Source of the DNA: an uncultured Caulobacterales bacterium
GTDB taxonomy: Bacteria > Pseudomonadota > Alphaproteobacteria > Caulobacterales > Maricaulaceae
Assembly (NCBI GenBank): GCA_937928165.1
Contig: CALFVT010000002.1
Coordinates: 310,001-374,000 of the forward strand
Direction: 5' to 3'
Length of the DNA: 64,000 nucleotides
Shown: positions 62,830 through 64,000 of the stretch, in pieces
How the letters are laid out: the number at the start of each line of letters is the position of its first letter
How positions within the stretch are numbered: the stretch's first letter is position 1
Position numbers and translations under genes: made by a program
Notes under the pieces: model-generated
Databases searched by the model: none
What the model was told of the DNA's origin: nothing
Seen by the model: the letters and a program-made list of their open reading frames with translations, nothing else

Positions 62830-63771
62830 ATGACTGTGATTATTGACCCAGCGAAATTTAAAGATCCGCGCGTGACCGCCAAAGGTGAACGCCGGGCCTC
62901 TGTCTATTTTAAGACGCTCACCACGCTGTGGCTAAACTCAGGTAGTTTGTGTAATATTGAATGCGCGAATTGCTATATCAAAAGCAGCCCCACGGCGGAT
63001 CACTTTATCTATATCACGCCCGAAGATGTCGCGCCGTTTTTGGATGAAATTGACGAGATGGGCCAAGGGCCGATTGAAATTGGCGTCACCGGCGGGGAGC
63101 CTTATTTGAACCCCCACATGATGACCCTTAGCGAAATGGTGCTGTCCCGGGGCCATAGCCTACTTATGCTGACCAATGCCATGAAGCCGATGATGCGCCC
63201 GCGCGTGCAGGCGGGGCTTTTGGATCTACAAGCCCGTTATAAAGATAAACTTACTATGCGGGTGAGCCTTGATCACTTCTCCCAAAGTGAACATGACCGC
63301 GAGCGCGGTGCAGGGAGTTTTAACGTGGCCCTTAAAGGGCTTGATTGGCTCACGGCGCACGGCTTTACCACCCATATTGCGGGGCGGGCGATGTTTGCCG
63401 AATCGGAAACCGCGGCTCGCCAGGGCTATGGGGACTTAATTTCGGCTCAGAACTGGAAAATTGACGCGCAAAACCCGATGGAGCTTTTGCTCTTTCCGGA
63501 AATGGACGAAAGCGTCGATGTGCCTGAGATTACAACGGCCTGCTGGGGCATACTTGATGTGCATCCCGATAGCATGATGTGCGCCAGCTCTCGTATGGTG
63601 GTGAAGCGCAAAGGCGAGAGCCGCGCTGCCGTGCTGGCCTGTACGCTATTATGGGATGATGCCCAATTTGAAATGGGGAAAACCCTTAAAGATTCTTTGC
63701 GTCCTGTGGCGCTTAATCATCCCCATTGTTCGCGCTTTTGCGTGCTCGGCGGCGCAAGCTGCTCCGCTTAG
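62830..63771 (+). CDS. Radical SAM protein
   Basis: A 313-residue radical SAM enzyme. The cluster motif is C-x3-C-x2-C in SLCNIECANCYIKSS (about 39-53), with GVTGGEPYLNP as the SAM-binding GGE motif. Extra cysteines near the C-terminus (CWGIL, MMCASS, ACTLL, HCSRFCVLGGASCS) could bind an auxiliary cluster. It is followed 33 bp later by an ArsM-like methyltransferase gene, a pairing that recalls arsenosugar biosynthesis (ArsM with a radical SAM partner), though it is not a clear ArsS match. Confidence 0.8.
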   Translation: MTVIIDPAKFKDPRVTAKGERRASVYFKTLTTLWLNSGSLCNIECANCYIKSSPTADHFIYITPEDVAPFLDEIDEMGQGPIEIGVTGGEPYLNPHMMTLSEMVLSRGHSLLMLTNAMKPMMRPRVQAGLLDLQARYKDKLTMRVSLDHFSQSEHDRERGAGSFNVALKGLDWLTAHGFTTHIAGRAMFAESETAARQGYGDLISAQNWKIDAQNPMELLLFPEMDESVDVPEITTACWGILDVHPDSMMCASSRMVVKRKGESRAAVLACTLLWDDAQFEMGKTLKDSLRPVALNHPHCSRFCVLGGASCSA

Positions 63772-63804
63772 TTATTTAACCTTGATCTATCAAAGAGGCC
63801 CTTC

Positions 63805-64000
63805 ATGAACCATGATGTCGTCAAAGAATATTACGGCGAGACGCTGCAAAGCTCGTCTGACCTTAAAACCGATGCTTGCGTGACCAATGGCTTGCCGCCG
63901 CTTTATGTGCGCCGAGCTATGTCCGGCATACATGAAGAGGTCGCGAGCCGTTATTATGGCTGCGGCCTTGTCATTCCGGCGGCCCTGGACGGGCTTAAAG
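63805..64000 (+). CDS. ArsM-like SAM methyltransferase (5' end only)
   Basis: The first 65 codons of a gene running off the window, starting MNHDVVKEYYGETLQSS. The pattern YYGETLQSSSDLKTDACV and EEVASRYYGCGLVIPAAL matches the N-terminus of methyltransferases annotated as arsenite methyltransferase or close relatives. The stretch around the first cysteine is DACVTNG. The SAM-binding core is beyond the window, so the assignment rests on this N-terminal block alone. Confidence 0.6.
   Translation, partial: MNHDVVKEYYGETLQSSSDLKTDACVTNGLPPLYVRRAMSGIHEEVASRYYGCGLVIPAALDGLK

Overview
The window looks like a chromosomal segment of an alphaproteobacterium, perhaps from the marine Hyphomonadaceae/Maricaulales group (family-level placement is inference). 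The evidence is gene order: miaB, phoH-ybeY-corC-lnt-xre-trmB and rimP-nusA-ylxR-infB-rbfA-truB-rpsO-pnp are alphaproteobacterial neighbourhoods. A 5-aminolevulinate synthase (C4 haem pathway) and a glutathione-dependent formaldehyde pathway fit the same group.

Left part (1-18.6 kb): the 3' end of a PabC-like lyase, a DUF481 outer-membrane protein, a fatty-acid desaturase, a GtrA protein, a coupled LysR / haloalkane-dehalogenase-like / unknown operon, hemA, and three tandem secreted cytochrome P460 genes, the third fused to a cytochrome c domain. Next comes a tightly coupled seven-gene minus-strand operon (17767 to 9638): MORN-containing lipoprotein, exported protein, two membrane-anchored von Willebrand A proteins, a MotA/TolQ/ExbB channel subunit, a membrane protein with repeats and a cysteine-less formylglycine-generating-enzyme-like domain, and a Gln/Gly-rich exported protein. 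This is the best candidate here for an undescribed system: an ion-driven envelope machine whose B-type subunits carry vWA domains instead of peptidoglycan-binding domains. An AlkB-like oxygenase follows.

An integrated element of about 12 kb (18854-30825) splits a tRNA-Leu(CAA) gene in its anticodon loop. The two halves share a 15-bp core. The element carries its own intact tRNA-Leu(CAA) with an upstream region resembling the host's, a tyrosine integrase, and defence cargo: a SIR2-HerA pair and a large restriction-modification fusion protein. It also holds a DUF4143 ATPase preceded by five 23-bp repeats, and an IS110-family insertion sequence with a structured non-coding end.

Right part (31-64 kb): translation and RNA housekeeping genes with informative interruptions. 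metK is absent from its usual place between xre and trmB. The trmB-rimP junction is opened by formaldehyde genes (frmA, a DUF2314/DUF2185-like gene, fghA), a lipoprotein, an exported protein and a glycosyltransferase. A PD-(D/E)XK nuclease gene sits between rbfA and truB, flanked by an exact 8-bp repeat. After pnp come a beta-helix protein, a glycosyltransferase-like protein, a polysaccharide-export ABC transporter with a methyltransferase, a thioesterase, an esterase lipoprotein, and a radical SAM protein next to a truncated ArsM-like methyltransferase.
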